From: Pseudomonadota bacterium
GTDB lineage: Bacteria; Desulfobacterota; Desulfovibrionia; Desulfovibrionales; Desulfovibrionaceae
DNA: 42,211 bases
Assembly: GCA_023435825.1 (NCBI GenBank)
Contig: JAEZMB010000028.1
Location: 1 to 42,211 of the forward strand
Direction of reading: 5' to 3'
Shown: positions 1-8,673 of the stretch, one piece after another
Position numbering within the stretch: position 1 is the first letter of the stretch
How the letters are laid out: every line of letters begins with the position of its first letter
Notes under the pieces: model-generated
Database searches by the model: none
Told to the model about the DNA's origin: nothing
Seen by the model: the letters and a program-made list of their open reading frames with translations, nothing else
Position numbers and translations under genes: made by a program

Positions 1-276
1 CCCGGCCGGAGCCGGCGAAACAGGCTCGGGCAACGGCTCCAGCCGGGCCTCGGCCTTGCCCCAGTCCAGGGTCACGACAAAGGGGCGGCCGGTGACGATG
101 GCCTCGGTCCTGGCCCGGGTGAGCAGGCCGGCCAGTTGTCGGGCCAGGGATTTCTCGCCTTCGCGGGAAAACAGGCCGGCCAGTTGGGGGATGGCCAGGC
201 CGGCGGCGATGCCCATGACGACCAGCACGATGGTCAGCTCCACCAGGGTAAAGCCGGCGGCGCGGCGCGGGGCCAC
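1..276 (-). CDS. gspH: T2SS minor pseudopilin, GspH-like (partial)
   Basis: Reading the minus strand from a GTG at 276 gives a protein whose residue 9 begins the class III prepilin signature G|FTLVE, followed by a hydrophobic helix (LTIVLVVMGIAAGLAIP). This is the N-terminus of a type II secretion or type IV pilus-like minor pseudopilin, matured by the prepilin peptidase at G|F. The gene runs off the window at base 1, so only about 92 residues are visible. It lies 11 bases after the gspG stop, which fits GspH in the usual G-H-I-J order. The GTG start is the best available choice, because no ATG lies between the gspG stop and the signature, but it has no clear ribosome binding site. It could instead be another minor pseudopilin (I or J); the position favours H. 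Confidence 0.72.
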   Translation of the reverse strand, partial: MAPRRAAGFTLVELTIVLVVMGIAAGLAIPQLAGLFSREGEKSLARQLAGLLTRARTEAIVTGRPFVVTLDWGKAEARLEPLPEPVSPAPAG

Positions 277-287
277 AAGGCGCGCCG

Positions 288-755
288 TCAGCCGCCGAGC
301 TCCCAGCTCTTGATGTCGGCGTCCACGCCTTCGCCGCCTTCCTGGCTGTCGGCTCCCAGGGAAATGAGGTCGAAGTCGCCGTGCTCGCCCGGGCACAGGT
401 AGACGTAGTCGCGGCCCCAGGGGTCCTTGGGCAGGGAATCGAGATAGCCCTTGGGCGGGTAATTCTGCGGCACGCGGCCGATGGAGGGTTTTTCCCGCAA
501 TGCCCGCAGGCCCTGCTCGGTGCTGGGATAAAAGCCGTTGTCGAGCTTGTACTGTTTGAGCGCCATGGACAGGGCCTCGATCTGCGTCTTGGCCTTGACC
601 ACCCGGGCCTTGTCGGGCTGGTCCACGATGCGCGGCAGGACCAGTCCGGCCAGGACGCCAAGGATGACGATGACCACCATGAGTTCGATCAGGGTGAATC
701 CGGCAGCGTCGAGGCGTCGGGGCCGGCGGGCGGCGAGAGCGGCAAGGGCGCGCAT
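288..755 (-). CDS. gspG: T2SS major pseudopilin GspG
   Basis: The 155-residue protein has the prepilin cleavage site G19|F20-TLIE with the conserved Glu at +5 (E24), then a hydrophobic helix. It continues with the GspG body: a KQYKLDNGFYPSTEQGL-type segment, a PKDPWG motif and a late calcium-site-like loop around LISLGADSQEGGEG. GspG polymerises into the periplasmic pseudopilus that pushes exoproteins through the secretin. The length matches the family, with a slightly long basic N-terminal leader (18 residues before cleavage). An AAGGAGG ribosome binding site lies just upstream of the ATG at 755. It follows gspF by 20 bases and precedes gspH, consistent with one operon. Confidence 0.95.
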   Translation of the reverse strand: MRALAALAARRPRRLDAAGFTLIELMVVIVILGVLAGLVLPRIVDQPDKARVVKAKTQIEALSMALKQYKLDNGFYPSTEQGLRALREKPSIGRVPQNYPPKGYLDSLPKDPWGRDYVYLCPGEHGDFDLISLGADSQEGGEGVDADIKSWELGG

Positions 756-775
756 GGGGCCTCCTTGGAAGGTTG

Positions 776-2005
776 TCAGCCGATGAGGCTGCTCATTTCG
801 AAGATGGGCAGAAGCACCGCCAGCACCATAAGGCCCACCATGCCGCCAAGCAACAGGATCATGACGGGTTCAAAAAGCGAGCTGGCGCTTTTGATGCGGG
901 CGTTGACGTCGTTTTCAAGCATCCGGGCCAGGCCGACGAGCAGTTCGCCCAGCCGTCCGCTTTGCTCGCCGGCCGAGACGAGTTGGAGGGCGATGGGCGG
1001 GAAGATGTCGGCCTCGCGCATGGGGTCGGTGAGCCCCCCGCCCTGGCTGGCCTCGTCGCGGATGCGCTCCATGGCCTGTTCGAACACCATGTTGCCCGAC
1101 ACCGATCCGGCGATGCGCAGGGCGGATAGCATGGTCACGCCCTGGTCGAGACAGGTGCCCAGGGTTCGGGCCAGGCGGGCCGTGGCCGCGTTGCGGGCGA
1201 TGGGGCCGACCACGGGCAGGGCGAGGGTCAGGCGGTCGGCCAGGGCCCGGCCGCGCCTGGTGCGCAGCGTGCGGTGAACGGCCAGGACCAGCCCGACCAG
1301 CCCGCCGAGGAGGAAAGGCCACCAGGCCCGCACGAAGTCGCTGGCCGCGATGAGGATGACGGTGGGCAGGGGCAGGGCGCGGCGCAGATCCACGAAGATG
1401 CGGGTGACCTCGGGGATGACGTAGGCTAAAAGCAGGGCCATGACGGCCAGGCCGAAGACGAACATGAAGGCCGGGTAGGCCAGGGCGGCTTGCAGGGTGC
1501 GGGCCAGCTGGGTCTGGCGGTCGAGGTATTCGGCCAGGTTGCCAAGGACGATGGGCAACATGCCCGTGGCCTCGGCCGAACGCACCATGCTGACATAGGT
1601 GGGCGGGAACACGGCCGGATAGGCGGCCAGGGCGGTGGAAAAATCCTGGCCTTCGCGGATGCGTTCCAGGATGTGGGAAAAGACCCATTTGCCCCGGCCG
1701 GCGCGCATCTGCTCGATGAGGGCGGCCAGGGCCTTGTCCAGGGGCAGGCCGGCTTCCAACAGTGTGGCCAGCACCTGCGTGGCGGCGAGCAGCTCGCCCC
1801 GGCCCATGCGGCGGGCGAAAAACGGCAGGGAGGCTGTCTCGCCGCGACCCCGGGCCGTCGCGCCCGAGGTGCCCTCGGCCAGGGAAGTGACAAAAAGTCG
1901 CTTGGCCCGCAGCGCGATTCTGGCGGCTTGCTGGCTTTCGGCGGTGACGATGCCTTGTTTGACGCGGCCCTTGGCATCGACGGCGGCGTATTCGTAGACG
2001 GGCAT
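776..2005 (-). CDS. gspF: T2SS inner-membrane platform protein GspF
   Basis: The 409-residue protein begins MPVYEYAAVDAKGR, the standard GspF opening. It contains two T2SSF domains, each ending in transmembrane helices (for example LAYPAFMFVFGLAVMALLLA and the C-terminal MILLLGGMVGLMVLAVLLPIF). GspF is the polytopic platform protein that contacts the ATPase GspE and the pseudopilins. The open frame extends upstream to 2491, but that part overlaps gspC and has no family similarity, so the ATG at 2005 is chosen. Its length is normal (about 400). It sits between gspC and gspG with 65-base and 20-base gaps. Confidence 0.95.
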   Translation of the reverse strand: MPVYEYAAVDAKGRVKQGIVTAESQQAARIALRAKRLFVTSLAEGTSGATARGRGETASLPFFARRMGRGELLAATQVLATLLEAGLPLDKALAALIEQMRAGRGKWVFSHILERIREGQDFSTALAAYPAVFPPTYVSMVRSAEATGMLPIVLGNLAEYLDRQTQLARTLQAALAYPAFMFVFGLAVMALLLAYVIPEVTRIFVDLRRALPLPTVILIAASDFVRAWWPFLLGGLVGLVLAVHRTLRTRRGRALADRLTLALPVVGPIARNAATARLARTLGTCLDQGVTMLSALRIAGSVSGNMVFEQAMERIRDEASQGGGLTDPMREADIFPPIALQLVSAGEQSGRLGELLVGLARMLENDVNARIKSASSLFEPVMILLLGGMVGLMVLAVLLPIFEMSSLIG

Positions 2006-2070
2006 GGCGGGCCTTATGATCGCGCGCCGGCCGGGATTTTGCCGGCGCGCTGCCGGCGAAAGGGCCGGGC

Positions 2071-2538
2071 TTAAGGCTTCATGGTCAAAATTTCCTCGCG
2101 GCCCTGCCGTTCGAGGATGACGAAATTCTTGCCGATGGACTTGATGCGGGCATCCTTGACCGTGGCTCCCACGGCGTAGGCTTTCTGGGATTTGTTGCTC
2201 TTGTCGCGCAGGAAGGCGGCGGCCAGACGGCCGTCGGCGGAAATGACCGTGCCGGCCAGTTCCATGTCGATTTCGGCCGGTTTGGGCGGCTCCTTGGCCT
2301 TGGGCTGTTGGTCGGGCAGGGGAGTCAGGCCGAAGACGTCGTTGGCCAGGATGGCCCGGGTCAGTTCCGGCGCGGCGGTGGCCTGGCGCGGGGGCGGGGC
2401 CTTGGGACTGGCGGCTGGAGCCGGCGGCGCGGGGGGGGCTACGTCGAAACGCCAGGCCGCGACGACGACAAGGGCCGCCCCGGCCAGACAAAGCGCGCTT
2501 GCGCCCATGGCCAGCCGCCTGATGCCGTATTCGGTCAC
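2071..2538 (-). CDS. gspC: T2SS GspC-like inner-membrane clamp protein, short form
   Basis: The 155-residue protein has one N-terminal membrane helix (about residues 9-29), a Pro/Ala-rich periplasmic linker (about 30-60), and then a GspC homology-region (HR) domain. Signatures include LTRAILANDVFGL, ELAGTVISADGRLAAAFLRD and a final FVILERQGREEIL strand. In T2SS the HR domain binds the N0 domain of the secretin GspD and links the inner and outer membrane complexes. The protein ends right after the HR domain, so the PDZ or coiled-coil tail of classical GspC is absent; short forms are common outside Gammaproteobacteria. It lies between the TPR lipoprotein (25 bases away) and gspF. Confidence 0.8.
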   Translation of the reverse strand: MTEYGIRRLAMGASALCLAGAALVVVAAWRFDVAPPAPPAPAASPKAPPPRQATAAPELTRAILANDVFGLTPLPDQQPKAKEPPKPAEIDMELAGTVISADGRLAAAFLRDKSNKSQKAYAVGATVKDARIKSIGKNFVILERQGREEILTMKP

Positions 2539-2563
2539 AAGGCCCGCCCGTCCCTTTCGGCCG

Positions 2564-3529
2564 CTACTGGCACAGGCCGAAGTTCTTGGCCTTTTCCAGG
2601 TGGCCGCAGTAGCCGAACTGGCAGGCCAGGGAGAGATCGGCGCAGCCCTCGCGGGTCATTTGCAAGCGAAGGCGCAGCACGCCCCGGTTGCGGTAGGCCT
2701 GGCCGAAGTTGGAACGCAGTTTGGCGGCCCGGTCGTAGTCTTCCATGGCCTGGGGAAAGTTGCCGAGTTTTTCCCGGACCAGGGCGCGGTTGTAATAAAG
2801 GTCGGGGTCGCCGGAGTTCAGGCGGATGGCCGCGTCGAGTTCGGCGGCGGCTTCGTCGTAGCGGCGCAGGGTGATGTAGATGTCGGCTTTGTTGTTGCGG
2901 GCGGCGGTCTGGGACGGGTCCAGACTGATGACCCGGTCGTAGTCGGCCAGGGCCCGGTCGAACTCGTTTTGGGCCTGATAGGCCAGGGCGCGGTTGAAAA
3001 GCGAGGCCGCGGCTCCCTGGCCGCCAAGCCCGGCGGCGGCGGAAAAGTCGGCCCCGGCCTTGTCGTACTGGCCCAGGGCAAAGGCCGCCACGCCGCGATT
3101 GTTGTAGGCCTTGGCCATGGTGGCGTCCTTGGCGATGGCGTCGGAGAAGTAGTTGGCCGCCTTTTGGTAGTCCTGGTTCATGTAGGCGGCCGCGCCGAGG
3201 TCGTAGGCGGTCTGCGCGCCGCCGCCGGCGGTCCGGGCCTGTTCGAAATCCTTCTGGGCCAGTTCGTATTGCCCCAGGCGGTAGTAGGCCTCGCCGCGCT
3301 CCTGATACACGGCGGGCGTGGCCTGGCCGGCGGCGATGGCCGGGGAGGCGCGCATGATGATGCTTTCAGGCGATTCGGCCGTGGTTTCCGGAGCCAGCCG
3401 CACCGGCGTCGGCGGCTTTTTCTGGGCGCAGCCGGCGGCCAGGGATACGAGCAAAAGTCCGGCCAGCAGCCAGCCGGAGGCAAGGCGCGGCACGGAGCGA
3501 AAGCATGACGGCGCGGCGGGAATAGGCAT
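2564..3529 (-). CDS. TPR-repeat lipoprotein of the T2SS gene cluster
   Basis: The 321-residue protein starts with a lipoprotein signal peptide: a hydrophobic stretch about residues 18-32, then lipobox LAAG-C with the lipidated Cys at 34. Tandem tetratricopeptide repeats fill most of the rest, with recurring patterns such as YYRLGQYELAQKDFEQA, YNNRGVAAFALGQYDKAGADF and YYNRALVREKLGNFPQAMEDYDRA. Residue +2 is Ala, which suggests outer-membrane sorting by the usual rule. It heads the gspC-F-G-H series, so a pilotin- or assembly-like role for the secretin is plausible (compare TPR lipoproteins of the PilF/PilW type), but this is inferred from position and architecture only. No strong ribosome binding site precedes the ATG at 3529. 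An internal GTG at residue 14 would still leave a complete signal peptide. Confidence 0.85.
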   Translation of the reverse strand: MPIPAAPSCFRSVPRLASGWLLAGLLLVSLAAGCAQKKPPTPVRLAPETTAESPESIIMRASPAIAAGQATPAVYQERGEAYYRLGQYELAQKDFEQARTAGGGAQTAYDLGAAAYMNQDYQKAANYFSDAIAKDATMAKAYNNRGVAAFALGQYDKAGADFSAAAGLGGQGAAASLFNRALAYQAQNEFDRALADYDRVISLDPSQTAARNNKADIYITLRRYDEAAAELDAAIRLNSGDPDLYYNRALVREKLGNFPQAMEDYDRAAKLRSNFGQAYRNRGVLRLRLQMTREGCADLSLACQFGYCGHLEKAKNFGLCQ

Positions 3530-3624
3530 AGGCTGGGAGGGAAGTCCGGAACGGGAGCTTTCGCGCGACCGGCATCGGTAAGGGTTGGGGCAACCAGTTG
3601 CGAAACGTCGTCGTTATCGCAGCC

Positions 3625-3653
3625 AGTATGCCCCAAACCCCGGGGATGGACAA
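3625..3653 (-). promoter_or_regulatory. Candidate sigma70 promoter for the TPR-gspCFGH operon
   Basis: On the minus strand, TTGTCC (3653-3648) and CATACT (3630-3625) are separated by exactly 17 bases. Each hexamer matches 4 of 6 consensus positions. The predicted start, near 3618, leaves about 90 bases of leader before the lipoprotein ATG. The element lies between the marR stop and the lipoprotein, where a promoter is needed if the second T2SS segment is transcribed on its own. Confidence 0.45.
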
Positions 3654-3671
3654 GGCGGATGTTTGGCCGCC

Positions 3672-4121
3672 CTAGAGGCGTTCGAGCATGGTGCGCAGGA
3701 CCGTGCGCGTGGTTTCAAGGTCCTTGGGCGGGATGCCGCGGGTCAGTTCGCTGCTGAGCTCCAGTCCGGCCTTCAGGGAGGCGTCCCAGTTCTGCCGGGC
3801 CTGTTCGGCCAGTTCCACCCGCTTGATGCGACGGTCCCGGGGGTCGGACACGCGCCGGGCGATGCCGTGCTGTTCCAGTCGGTCCAGCAGGCGTACCAGG
3901 GTCGGGCCCTCGATGCCCACGGCCTCGGCCAGCTCACGTTGGGTCAACGCCGCCTGACCGGTGGCCAGGCGGCGGATGACGGCCCACATGGCGCTGGACA
4001 GGCCAAGGGGGCGAAGGCGTTCGTCCAACCGGGACCGCCAGGCCCGGGCTACGTCGTTAAGGGCGATGGGGAGGGATTCCGGAGCCTGCTCGGGGACAGC
4101 GACAGACGGAGAGGATTCCAT
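3672..4121 (-). CDS. MarR-family transcriptional regulator
   Basis: The 149-residue protein carries a MarR winged-helix domain. The recognition region reads LTQRELAEAVGIEGPTLVRL, followed by the wing motif SDPRDRRIKRVEL, with helices on both sides for dimerisation. MarR proteins usually repress efflux or stress genes and release DNA on binding phenolic or oxidant ligands. The ATG at 4121 is chosen because AGGAGC lies six bases upstream and the MarR fold begins soon after; the frame continues further upstream but that part is not MarR-like. It lies 67 bases after the RND pump gene on the same strand, so it probably belongs to, or controls, the efflux operon. It is a second regulator beside the TetR protein at the other end of the block. 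Confidence 0.9.
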   Translation of the reverse strand: MESSPSVAVPEQAPESLPIALNDVARAWRSRLDERLRPLGLSSAMWAVIRRLATGQAALTQRELAEAVGIEGPTLVRLLDRLEQHGIARRVSDPRDRRIKRVELAEQARQNWDASLKAGLELSSELTRGIPPKDLETTRTVLRTMLERL

Positions 4122-4188
4122 GGGGGTGCTCCTTTTCCGACGCGCGTCGCGACTTCCCGCGCGCATGAATGGATGTGCTCCCCAACTA

Positions 4189-7100
4189 TTAGTCTGCTTT
4201 TTGCTCCTTGGCAACATGTCCGCCCGTTTTTCGCGAGAACCAGTCGCCCAGGCCCATGATGAGCTTGAAAAAGACCGGGATGAAAAACGGCGCGATGATG
4301 GTCGCCCCAAGCATGCCGCCGATGACGCCGGTGCCGATGGCGTGGCGGCTGTTGGCGCCCGCGCCCGTGGACACGGCCAGGGGCAGACAGCCGAGGATAA
4401 AGGCCAGCGAGGTCATGATGATGGGCCGGAAACGCAGCTTGGCCGCCGAGAGCGCCGCCTCGGCCAGGGTCTTGCCGGCCTTGACCTCCAGCACCGCGAA
4501 TTCCACGATGAGGATGGCGTTTTTCGCGGCCAGGCCAATGAGCGTCACCAGGGCGATCTGGAAGTAGATGTCGTTGCTCAGGTCCCGGCCGTAGACGGCG
4601 GCGATGGCCCCGAACAGGGCGAACGGCACGGCCATGACCACGGCAAAGGGCAGGGTCCAGCGTTCGTACTGGGCGGCCAGGATCAGGATGACCATGACGA
4701 TGCCCATGGCGAAGACCAGGGCCGAGGAACCCTGGGCGGCCTTTTCCTGGTAGGCCGAGCCGGTCCAGGCCAGGGTGTATTCCGGCGGCAGCACCTTGGC
4801 CGCGGCCTGTTCCATGGCGGTCAGGGCCTCGCCCGAGGTGTGGCCCGGGGCGGGCTGGCCCATGATCTTGGCGGCCGGGAAGACGTTGAAGCGTTCCATG
4901 ACCTCGGGGCCGGTGGACTTTTCAATGGTGGCCAGGGCGGTCAGCGGGATCATCTCGCCCTTGCTGGAACGCACGAACACGTCGCGCAGATCCTCGGGCC
5001 GGTCGCGGAAGTCGGCCTCGGACTGGATCTGGACCTTGAACGTCCGGCCGAACTTGTTGAAGTCGTTGACGTAATACGCGCCGAAGGTGGCCTGCATGGC
5101 GGCGTAGACGTCGCTGACGGCCACGCCCAGGGCCTTGGCCTTTTCGCGGTCGAGGTCGATGCGCAGCTGGGGCACGTTGGCCCCGAAGGTGGTGGCCACC
5201 CGGCCCAGCACCGGGTTTTTGGCGGCTTCGGCCACCAGGGCTTCGGTCATGGCGGCCAGGGCCTTGACGTCGCCCTCGCCGCGGCTTTGCAGGTAGGCTT
5301 CAAAGCCGCCGGTGTTGGACATGCCGGAAATGGCCGGCGGATTGAAGGCCAGGGTGAAGCTCTTGGCCAGGGCCATGCCCCGGCCGAAGATGCGCTTGAC
5401 CACGGCAAACGAGGACAGCTCCTCGCCGGGGCGCTCCTTCCAGGGTTTGAGCGGCATGAAGATGGTGCCGTAGTTGGAACGGTAGGTGAAGCTCAAGAGA
5501 TCAAGGCCGGTGATGGCGATGACGTCCTTGACCGAGGGGTCCTGCATGTTCATCGCGTCCATGGCGTCGGCGATGCCTTCGGTGGCCCGCAGCGACGTGC
5601 CGTCGGGCAGGATGTTGACGGCGATGACGTAGCCCTGGTCCTCGTCCGGGACAAGCCCGCTGGGCACCTGCTTGAACAGCCAGCCCGCGCCCAGGCACAG
5701 CCCGGCGAAAAGCAGCATGGCAAAGGCGCTGCGACGCAGGAGAAAGGCCACGCCCGCGCCGTAGCCGGCGGTGATGGCGTCAAAAAGGCGGTTAAAGCCC
5801 CGGAAAAACCGGTTGGGCTCCTGGTGGCCGGGTTTGAGCAGCGAAGCGCACAGGGCCGGGGTCAGGGTCAGGGCCACCAGGCCCGAGATGACCACGGACA
5901 CGGCGATGGTGATGGCGAACTGCTTGTACATCTGGCCGGTCAGACCGCCCAGGAAGGCCACCGGCACGAACACGGCGCACAGCACCAGCACGATGGCCAC
6001 CACCGGCCCGGTCACCTCTTCCATGGCCTTGGCCGTGGCTTCCTTGGGCGGCAGCTTCTCCTTGGTCATGATGCGCTCGACGTTTTCGAGCACCACGATG
6101 GCGTCGTCCACGACGATGCCGATGGCCAGCACCATGCCGAACAGCGTCAGCGTGTTGATGGTAAAGCCCAGGGCCTGCATGCCGGCGAAGGTGCCGATGA
6201 TGGAGACCGGCACGGCCAGGCAGGGGATGAGCGTGGCCCGGAAGTTTTGCAGGAAGAGGTAGACCACCAGGAAGACCAGGATCATGGCTTCGACCAGGGT
6301 GTGGATGACCTCCTCGATGGAGACGCGCACGAAGGTGGTGGTGTCCAGGGGCACCGAATAGATGATGCCGTCGGGGAAGCGGGTCGAGAGTTCCTTGAGC
6401 TTGGCGGTGACGCGCTCGGCCGTGTCCAGGGCGTTGGCCCCGGGGGCCAGGAAGATGCCGATGTTGACGGTCGGGCTGCCGTTGCGCTTGGAGATCGAGC
6501 TGTAGTCCTTGGCCCCGAGTTCCACCCGGGCCACGTCCTTGAGGTGCAAAAGCGACCCGTCGGGCTGGGCGCGCAGGATGATGTCGCCGAATTCTTCGGG
6601 GGTGAGGAGTCGGCCCTTGGTGGTGACCATGTAATTGAGCGCCACCGGGCTTTCGGGCTTGGTGGGCTCGGCCCCGATGCGGCCGGCCGCGAACTGGGCG
6701 TTCTGCTCGCTGATGGCGGCGGCCACGTCGGCGGGGGTGAGCTTGAGCTGGGCCAGCTTGTCCGGCCGCAGCCAGACGCGCATGGAATAGTCCTTGGCCC
6801 CGAAGATGGAGGCGTCGCCGACGCCGGGCAGGCGCTTCAATTCGTCCAGGACGTTGACCAGCACGTAGTTGCTGATGAACACCGAGTCGTAGCGGCCGGT
6901 GGGCGAGTCGAAGCCGACGATCTGGAGGATGTTGGAGGACTTCTTGGTGACCGTCACGCCCTGGCGGCGGACTTCCTCGGGCAGGGTGGTCTGGGCCGCC
7001 TGGACGCGGTTGTTGACGTTGATCGTATTCTGGTCGGGGTTGGTGCCCACGGCGAAGGTCACGGTGATGGACAGGGTGCCGTCGCCGGAACTCGTCGAAC

Positions 7101-7338
7101 GCATGTAGAGCATGTTGTCGACGCCGTTTATCTGCTGCTCCAGGGGCGCGGCCACGGTGGCGGCGATGACCTCGGGGCTGGCTCCGGGATAGACGGCCGT
7201 GACGTTGACCTCGGGCGGCACGATGTCCGGGTACTGGGCGATGGGCAGGTTTTTGATGGCCGCCAGACCCGCCAGTACGATGACCAGCGAGATGACGATG
7301 GAAAAGACCGGGCGGCCCAGGAAAAAGCGTGAAATCAT
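4189..7338 (-). CDS. RND multidrug efflux pump, inner-membrane transporter (AcrB/MexB type, HAE1)
   Basis: At 1049 residues it has the normal length for a hydrophobe/amphiphile RND pump. It opens MISRFFLGRPVFSIVISLVI and shows the internally duplicated layout of twelve membrane helices with two large periplasmic loops. The proton-relay pair falls at D411-D412 in GIVVDDAIVVLENVERIM. Family blocks GASPEV, NVNNRVQ, FGMVLAIGIVVDD and PSGLVPDEDQGY are visible. It would use proton motive force to extrude drugs, solvents or bile-like compounds through an adaptor and an outer-membrane channel. Its ATG overlaps the adaptor stop (ATGA), so the two are translationally coupled. No TolC-type channel gene is present in the window; a channel encoded elsewhere would be needed. 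Confidence 0.96.
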   Translation of the reverse strand: MISRFFLGRPVFSIVISLVIVLAGLAAIKNLPIAQYPDIVPPEVNVTAVYPGASPEVIAATVAAPLEQQINGVDNMLYMRSTSSGDGTLSITVTFAVGTNPDQNTINVNNRVQAAQTTLPEEVRRQGVTVTKKSSNILQIVGFDSPTGRYDSVFISNYVLVNVLDELKRLPGVGDASIFGAKDYSMRVWLRPDKLAQLKLTPADVAAAISEQNAQFAAGRIGAEPTKPESPVALNYMVTTKGRLLTPEEFGDIILRAQPDGSLLHLKDVARVELGAKDYSSISKRNGSPTVNIGIFLAPGANALDTAERVTAKLKELSTRFPDGIIYSVPLDTTTFVRVSIEEVIHTLVEAMILVFLVVYLFLQNFRATLIPCLAVPVSIIGTFAGMQALGFTINTLTLFGMVLAIGIVVDDAIVVLENVERIMTKEKLPPKEATAKAMEEVTGPVVAIVLVLCAVFVPVAFLGGLTGQMYKQFAITIAVSVVISGLVALTLTPALCASLLKPGHQEPNRFFRGFNRLFDAITAGYGAGVAFLLRRSAFAMLLFAGLCLGAGWLFKQVPSGLVPDEDQGYVIAVNILPDGTSLRATEGIADAMDAMNMQDPSVKDVIAITGLDLLSFTYRSNYGTIFMPLKPWKERPGEELSSFAVVKRIFGRGMALAKSFTLAFNPPAISGMSNTGGFEAYLQSRGEGDVKALAAMTEALVAEAAKNPVLGRVATTFGANVPQLRIDLDREKAKALGVAVSDVYAAMQATFGAYYVNDFNKFGRTFKVQIQSEADFRDRPEDLRDVFVRSSKGEMIPLTALATIEKSTGPEVMERFNVFPAAKIMGQPAPGHTSGEALTAMEQAAAKVLPPEYTLAWTGSAYQEKAAQGSSALVFAMGIVMVILILAAQYERWTLPFAVVMAVPFALFGAIAAVYGRDLSNDIYFQIALVTLIGLAAKNAILIVEFAVLEVKAGKTLAEAALSAAKLRFRPIIMTSLAFILGCLPLAVSTGAGANSRHAIGTGVIGGMLGATIIAPFFIPVFFKLIMGLGDWFSRKTGGHVAKEQKAD

Positions 7339-8603
7339 GAACGGTTCTCCTTGGCCTCGGCCTTGGCGGGCTCGCCGTTCTGGGCGGCGGCCGGGGCCTT
7401 TTCCGGGGCGGCCTGGGCCGCGGCGGCCGGCTGGGCCGGCTTGGGCTCCTCGCCGCGCACGCGCACGGTCAGGCCCGGGCGCACCTTGATCACGCCTTCG
7501 GCGATGATGCGCTCGCCGGCCCCAAGGCCCTGCTCCACGAGGTAGTCGTTGCCCACGGCCTCGCCGAGGACCACCGGGCGCGGGGCGACCTGGTTCTTGT
7601 CGTCCAGCGTCCAGACCATGGCCCCCATCTGGGTGTTGAGCACCGCGCCCTGGGGCACGGCCAACACGTCCTTGAAGCGCGCGCCCTCAAGGCGCACCCG
7701 CACGAACTGGCCGGGCAGCACCGAGCCGTCGGGATTCGAGAATTCGGCCCGCACCTTGACCACGCCGGTTGTGGCGTCGACCTGGGTGTCGGTGAAGTTG
7801 ATGCGGCCCGGCTGGGGATAGCGCGAACCGTCGGGCAGGATCAGGCCCACGGCGAAGTCGCCGCCGTCCACCACCACCTTGCCCTCGGCCCGCAGCTTGC
7901 GGATCTTCATCATCTCCTGGCCGGACATGGAGAAGTTCACATAGATGGGATCAACCCGGGACATGGTGGTGAGCAGGCTGCCGTCGGAACCGGTGGTGAC
8001 GAGGCTGCCTTCCGAGCGGGTTTCCTTGCTGGTCATGCCGGAAATGGGGGCCGTGACCTTGGTCCATTCGAGATTGAGCGAGGCCTCGCGGACCTTGCCC
8101 TTGGCCGCGTCCACGGCGGCGGTCCCGGTTTCCACCAGGGTCCTGGAGTCGTCGAAGTCCTTTCTGGCCACCACGTCGCCCTTGAACAGCTTTTCCATGC
8201 GTTCGGCGTCGCGCTTGGACTGGGCCAGGCTGGCCTCGGCCTGGGCCAGGGCGCCCTTGGCCTGTTCCAGGGCGGCCTGGTAGGGGGCGGGGTCGATCTC
8301 GAACATGAGCTGGCCCTGGCGCACGCGCGAGCCTTCCTCATAGTTGCGGCGAAGCAAAATGCCGCCGACCCTGGCCCGGACCTCGACCTCGCGGGAGCCG
8401 GCGGTCTGGCCCATGAAGGCCATTTCCAGCGGGATGTCCGCCTGCTTGACGGCGTAGGCCACGATTTCCGGCGGCGGCGGCGCGGCGGCGTTTTCCTGAC
8501 CCGAGCTCTCGGTGGCGCAGCCGGACAGGGCGGCGGCCAGGGCAAAAGGTAGGCACACGGCGACGGTGACGCGCGCGGCCTTGGCGAAAATGGAGACAGT
8601 CAT
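7335..8603 (-). CDS. RND efflux periplasmic adaptor lipoprotein (AcrA/MexA type)
   Basis: The 422-residue protein has a lipoprotein signal with lipobox ALSG-C (Cys29). The membrane-fusion-protein layout follows: a lipoyl half (VEVRARVGGILLRRNYEEGSRV), an alpha-helical hairpin rich in Ala/Gln/Glu (about residues 105-175), the second lipoyl half (TKVTAPISG), then beta-barrel and membrane-proximal domains. The tail after about 385 is a low-complexity Ala/Pro/Glu segment, longer than in AcrA. It would bridge the inner-membrane pump to an outer-membrane channel. GGAGGG precedes the ATG at 8603 by a few bases. It overlaps the pump gene by four bases. Confidence 0.95.
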   Translation of the reverse strand: MTVSIFAKAARVTVAVCLPFALAAALSGCATESSGQENAAAPPPPEIVAYAVKQADIPLEMAFMGQTAGSREVEVRARVGGILLRRNYEEGSRVRQGQLMFEIDPAPYQAALEQAKGALAQAEASLAQSKRDAERMEKLFKGDVVARKDFDDSRTLVETGTAAVDAAKGKVREASLNLEWTKVTAPISGMTSKETRSEGSLVTTGSDGSLLTTMSRVDPIYVNFSMSGQEMMKIRKLRAEGKVVVDGGDFAVGLILPDGSRYPQPGRINFTDTQVDATTGVVKVRAEFSNPDGSVLPGQFVRVRLEGARFKDVLAVPQGAVLNTQMGAMVWTLDDKNQVAPRPVVLGEAVGNDYLVEQGLGAGERIIAEGVIKVRPGLTVRVRGEEPKPAQPAAAAQAAPEKAPAAAQNGEPAKAEAKENRS

Positions 8604-8673
8604 GATTCCCTCCGGGACAGGCGGCCCTCGCGCTCATGGCGACGGCCGGTTGCGGGCGAAAAACGTTGCGGGT

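Noticed and set aside
2006..2491. N-terminal extension of gspF
   Set aside because: It overlaps gspC in another frame and reads as Arg/Pro-rich noise. The canonical GspF start is at 2005.
3961..7332. Very long plus-strand open frame (over 1100 codons) opposite the RND pump
   Set aside because: It is the antisense shadow of a clear AcrB-type gene. Its translation is His/Gly/Asp/Gln-rich with no domain, as expected from GC-rich codon bias.
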